DNA from: Limisphaera sp049537155
GTDB lineage: Bacteria; Verrucomicrobiota; Verrucomicrobiia; Limisphaerales; Limisphaeraceae
Assembly: GCF_049537155.1 (NCBI RefSeq)
Contig: NZ_JBMVQZ010000002.1
Coordinates: 186,001 to 250,000 of the forward strand
Direction of reading: 5' to 3'
Length of the DNA: 64,000 nucleotides
Below, piece by piece: positions 61,474 through 64,000 of the stretch. Each line of letters opens with the position of its first letter. Positions within the stretch are counted from its first letter, which is position 1. Both the position numbers and the translations under genes were made by a program. A model generated the notes under the pieces. It saw only the letters and a list, made by a program, of their open reading frames with translations. It made no database searches and was not told the origin of the DNA.

Positions 61474-62355
61474 ATGCGAAAGACCCGACCTTGCGTAGGG
61501 CTGTTGGTGGCCGGGTTGGTCGGCTTGGCGCTGACGGCGCGGGCCGCGACCGTGGCTTGGTGGGACTTCGACAGTGCAGTGAACGGATCGCCTGTTCCGT
61601 TGGGTTCCTGGGCGCAGGGCGGCTCCGGAGGGGTTCCTGCGATTCCCGATCTTTCCGGCAACGGCTACACCATGCTTGCCTGGGACAATTACTGGGGCCC
61701 TGAGTGGTCGGCGGTAGGGAATACGCCCACCGGAGTGGGTTTCAGCTCCCAGCACGCGGGGCACGACGACGGCTACGTCCCGTCCGCGGGGTTGGTTCAG
61801 TGGTCTCCGTTGAGATGGACCATCGAGCTGTCGGTCCGGCTCAACAACCTGGCCGGCTGGAACACGATGATCGGCCGGGACGGGTCGACGGGTGTCTCTG
61901 GTGATGTGGCGGCGGCATTCTACTTTCAGAACAACGGAATCGATGACCGCTTCCGCATCAACTTCATGTCGGCCGGGGGCATTCGTTATTCGTTGGACTC
62001 GGACTTCGTGGCCGAGGCGGGCAAATGGTATCACCTGGCGGCGGTCAGCGACGGAAGCACGCTGCAATTGTGGGCCGACAAACTGGATGGCAACGGCTTC
62101 CAATTGGCGGGTTCACTGGCCCTGAATCCGGGCAACGACAACCGGCTGATGGCCACCGGCACGTGGACGTTCGGCCGCGGCTGGTTCAACGGTGGGTTCG
62201 TGGATCACATCGATGGGAACCTGGACAACATCCGGTTCAGTGACGAGGCTCTGACGCCGGCACAGTTTCTCCAGGTTCCGGAACCTTCGGCTTTGGCGCT
62301 TTTGGGACTGGGCGGTCTGGCGCTGTTCGTCCGGCCGCGTCGGTTCCAAAACTGA
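61474..62355 (+). CDS. LamG-like PEP-CTERM protein
   Basis: 293-residue exported surface protein. The signal peptide is RKTRPCVGLLVAGLVGLA with cleavage near TARA. The mature part is a concanavalin-A/LamG-like beta-sandwich (VAWWDFDSAVNG at the start, WTIELSVRLNNLAGWNTMIG, KWYHLAAVSDGSTLQLWADK). It ends in the exosortase sorting signal VPEPSALALLGLGGLALF followed by an Arg-rich tail (VRPRR). The PEP-CTERM signal implies anchoring or release by an exosortase encoded elsewhere. AGAGG lies seven to eleven nt before ATG 61474; the longer frame from 61237 has no signal peptide. A perfect terminator follows at 62385. Confidence 0.9.
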   Translation: MRKTRPCVGLLVAGLVGLALTARAATVAWWDFDSAVNGSPVPLGSWAQGGSGGVPAIPDLSGNGYTMLAWDNYWGPEWSAVGNTPTGVGFSSQHAGHDDGYVPSAGLVQWSPLRWTIELSVRLNNLAGWNTMIGRDGSTGVSGDVAAAFYFQNNGIDDRFRINFMSAGGIRYSLDSDFVAEAGKWYHLAAVSDGSTLQLWADKLDGNGFQLAGSLALNPGNDNRLMATGTWTFGRGWFNGGFVDHIDGNLDNIRFSDEALTPAQFLQVPEPSALALLGLGGLALFVRPRRFQN

Positions 62356-62384
62356 GGCGAGGTCTCGTGAGTTGGTTGAGGACG

Positions 62385-62415
62385 CGAAGGCAGGCTTCGG
62401 CCTGCCTTCGTTTTT
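62385..62415 (+). terminator. Intrinsic terminator after the PEP-CTERM gene
   Basis: Perfect 11-bp stem CGAAGGCAGGC (62385-62395) / GCCTGCCTTCG (62400-62410), capped by a TTCG tetraloop and followed by TTTTT. A textbook rho-independent terminator, 30 nt past the stop codon. Confidence 0.93.
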
Positions 62416-62435
62416 CCCGGGAAAGGTTCAGAGCG

Positions 62436-64000
62436 ATGAAAACTCCGTTCGAGACAGGGTCGGGGCCGCTCCGCTGGGGGATGGGTTCCGGGGCTTCTGC
62501 CGTGAAGGCGATGGTGCGCATCTTTTGCGCGGCTGTGGCCGCGGTGGGGTTGGGCCGGGCCGGGATCGTGTGGGCCGGGCCGGTGGAGGTTGCGGTTCAG
62601 GTGGACCGTGCCGGGGCGCGGATTTCGCCTACCATGTGGGGGATCTTTTTCGAGGATATCAACCTGGGGGCCGACGGCGGCTTGTACGCCGAGCTGGTGA
62701 AGAACCGCGGGTTCGAGTTTCCGGATCCGATGTTGGGTTGGTTCATGCTCCGGACCAGCCATGGCCGGGGAGAGGTGCAGATCCGGACGGAGGAGCCTTT
62801 TGACCCGGCGAATCCGCATTACGCGCGGATCGAATCGCGTGCGTCCACGGCGATGGGCTTGAGCAACGAGGGGTTTCGGGGCATGGGCTTCCATGCCGGG
62901 GAGGAGTATGTGCTGGAGTTGCGCGTGCGGCGGGTCTCGGGTCGTCCGCGCTTGTTGATCGAGCTGGTTGACGACGAGGGCGAGACGTTGGCGGAGGGTC
63001 GGATCGGGGATCTGCCTCAAACGTGGGAGAAGCGGTCGTTGCGTTTGGTGCCCGACCGGACGGCGGCACGCGGCCGGTTGAACGTGTTGGTGGAGGGTGG
63101 TGGCACGGTGGACGTGGACGTGGTGTCGTTGTTCCCGCGGAGCACGTGGAAACAGCGGCCGGGTGGGTTGCGTGCCGATTTGGTGCAGATGCTGGCCGAT
63201 TTGAAGCCCGGGTTCCTGCGGTTCCCCGGCGGATGCATCGTGGAAGGAAGCGAGCTGGACAAGCGCTATCAGTGGAAGAACACGATCGGTCCGGTGGAGC
63301 AGCGCCGGCTGTTGATCAACCGCTGGAACTACGAGTTCAAACACCGGCCCACGCCTGATTATTACCAGAGCTTCGGCCTCGGGTTCTTCGAGTATTTTCA
63401 GCTGGCGGAGGATCTGGGGGCCGAGCCGCTGCCGATCCTGAACTGCGGCATGGCCTGCCAGTTCAACAGCGGCGAACTGGTGCCGATGGACCAGTTGGAG
63501 CTGTACATCCAGGATGCGTTGGACCTGATCGAGTTTGCCAATGGACCGGTGGAGAGTCCGTGGGGGGCGCGCCGGGCGGCCATGGGGCATCCCGAACCGT
63601 TTCACCTCAGGTACATCGGCATCGGCAACGAGCAGTGGGGTCCACAGTATCTGGAGCGGTACGCCGCCTTTGCCCGGGTGCTGAAGGAACGGCATCCGGA
63701 GATCGTGCTGGTTTCCAGTTCGGGTCCCTCGCCGCACGATGAACGGTTCGACTTCCTCTGGCCGCGCCTGGTGGAAATGAAGGCGGAGATTGTGGACCAG
63801 CACTGTTACGCCAACCCGATCTGGTTTTTCAGCAGTGCGGACCGGTTCGATTCCTACGATCCGGCCGGGCCCAAGGTGTTCTTCGGCGAGTACGCCGCGC
63901 AGAGTGACCGGATCGTCAGCGTGCACAATCGCAACAATTGGGAGTGCGCGTTGTCCGAGGCGGCCTTCATGACCGGCATGGAACGCAATGCCGCGGTGGT
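62436..64000 (+). CDS. Secreted alpha-L-arabinofuranosidase, GH51 (3' end outside window)
   Basis: Removes arabinofuranosyl side chains from plant polysaccharides. About 521 residues are visible and the frame is open to the window end. After a signal-like segment (ATG 62511 would give the compact leader MVRIFCAAVAAVGLGRAG) comes the GH51 opening ISPTMWGIFFEDINLGADGG. A carbohydrate-binding insert (about residues 130-230) follows, then FLRFPGGCIVEG, the acid/base E399 in IGIGNEQWGPQYL and the nucleophile E485 in VFFGEYAAQ. Both catalytic residues are present. The C-terminal beta domain is cut off. Its liberated arabinose could feed the pentose route represented here by xylulokinase and transketolase. 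Confidence 0.92.
   Translation, partial: MKTPFETGSGPLRWGMGSGASAVKAMVRIFCAAVAAVGLGRAGIVWAGPVEVAVQVDRAGARISPTMWGIFFEDINLGADGGLYAELVKNRGFEFPDPMLGWFMLRTSHGRGEVQIRTEEPFDPANPHYARIESRASTAMGLSNEGFRGMGFHAGEEYVLELRVRRVSGRPRLLIELVDDEGETLAEGRIGDLPQTWEKRSLRLVPDRTAARGRLNVLVEGGGTVDVDVVSLFPRSTWKQRPGGLRADLVQMLADLKPGFLRFPGGCIVEGSELDKRYQWKNTIGPVEQRRLLINRWNYEFKHRPTPDYYQSFGLGFFEYFQLAEDLGAEPLPILNCGMACQFNSGELVPMDQLELYIQDALDLIEFANGPVESPWGARRAAMGHPEPFHLRYIGIGNEQWGPQYLERYAAFARVLKERHPEIVLVSSSGPSPHDERFDFLWPRLVEMKAEIVDQHCYANPIWFFSSADRFDSYDPAGPKVFFGEYAAQSDRIVSVHNRNNWECALSEAAFMTGMERNAAV

Overview
The window is a high-G+C bacterial chromosome segment. A PEP-CTERM-tagged LamG-type protein, a Tat-exported Gfo/Idh/MocA oxidoreductase, a DUF6941-type protein, a GAF/HlyD/M50/TolC cluster and several glycoside hydrolases together suggest a saccharolytic member of the Verrucomicrobiota (PVC group). 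That placement is inference from gene content; there is no rRNA or other marker here. No tRNA, rRNA or CRISPR array was seen.

Layout. (1) 1-9342: ordinary host genes: a Nudix hydrolase (cut by the window start), a glycoside hydrolase/GT2 fusion, an FG-GAP plus sulfatase-modifying-factor-fold protein, a Tat-exported oxidoreductase and xylulokinase. (2) 9813-33030: a roughly 23-kb defence island. Its first operon is DruA-like (DUF4338), NurA nuclease, HerA ATPase and a DnaQ-type exonuclease. A gene graveyard follows (relics of a second DUF4338 gene and of an HsdM methylase), then a C-terminally truncated SNF2 helicase. The last part is a tightly coupled operon of SNF2 helicase, N6-adenine methyltransferase, a split catalytically dead Argonaute, a HEPN/Ymh-type protein, a 52-aa ORF and a giant DUF1998 helicase. 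(3) 33263-45254: DUF6941 protein, FAD/Fe-S oxidoreductase, Mfd, a receiver-GAF-PAS histidine kinase and a secreted clan-A glycosidase, all with very G-rich plus-strand codon use. (4) 45271-50271: ThiL and a CPBP protease (minus), transketolase (plus), YqgE/AlgH (minus) and a 42-aa lipoprotein. (5) 50357-58963: a five-gene export-like operon of TolC, HlyD adaptor, GAF-HlyD, PqqD-like/M50/HlyD and a short SecA-like ATPase, with no ABC or RND pump. (6) 59073-64000: nitroreductase, SGNH hydrolase, PEP-CTERM protein and a GH51 arabinofuranosidase cut by the window end.

The most notable system is 24472-27856. An Argonaute is split into an N/L1-like half (247 aa) and a MID-PIWI half (431 aa). The guide 5'-end pocket looks intact but the slicer residues are missing. 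A protein with a HEPN-like R-x4-H motif follows by overlap. This lower-G+C cassette sits inside a DISARM/Druantia-like operon, between the methyltransferase and the DUF1998 helicase. Its layout recalls the Archaeoglobus fulgidus AfAgo/AfAgo-N pair, but coupled to a candidate RNase effector and helicase/methylase machinery. The flanking SNF2, methylase and helicase genes also carry eight in-frame arrays of heptanucleotide repeats, which suggests import from a different host lineage. The second system worth attention is the SecA-like/M50/HlyD/TolC operon.
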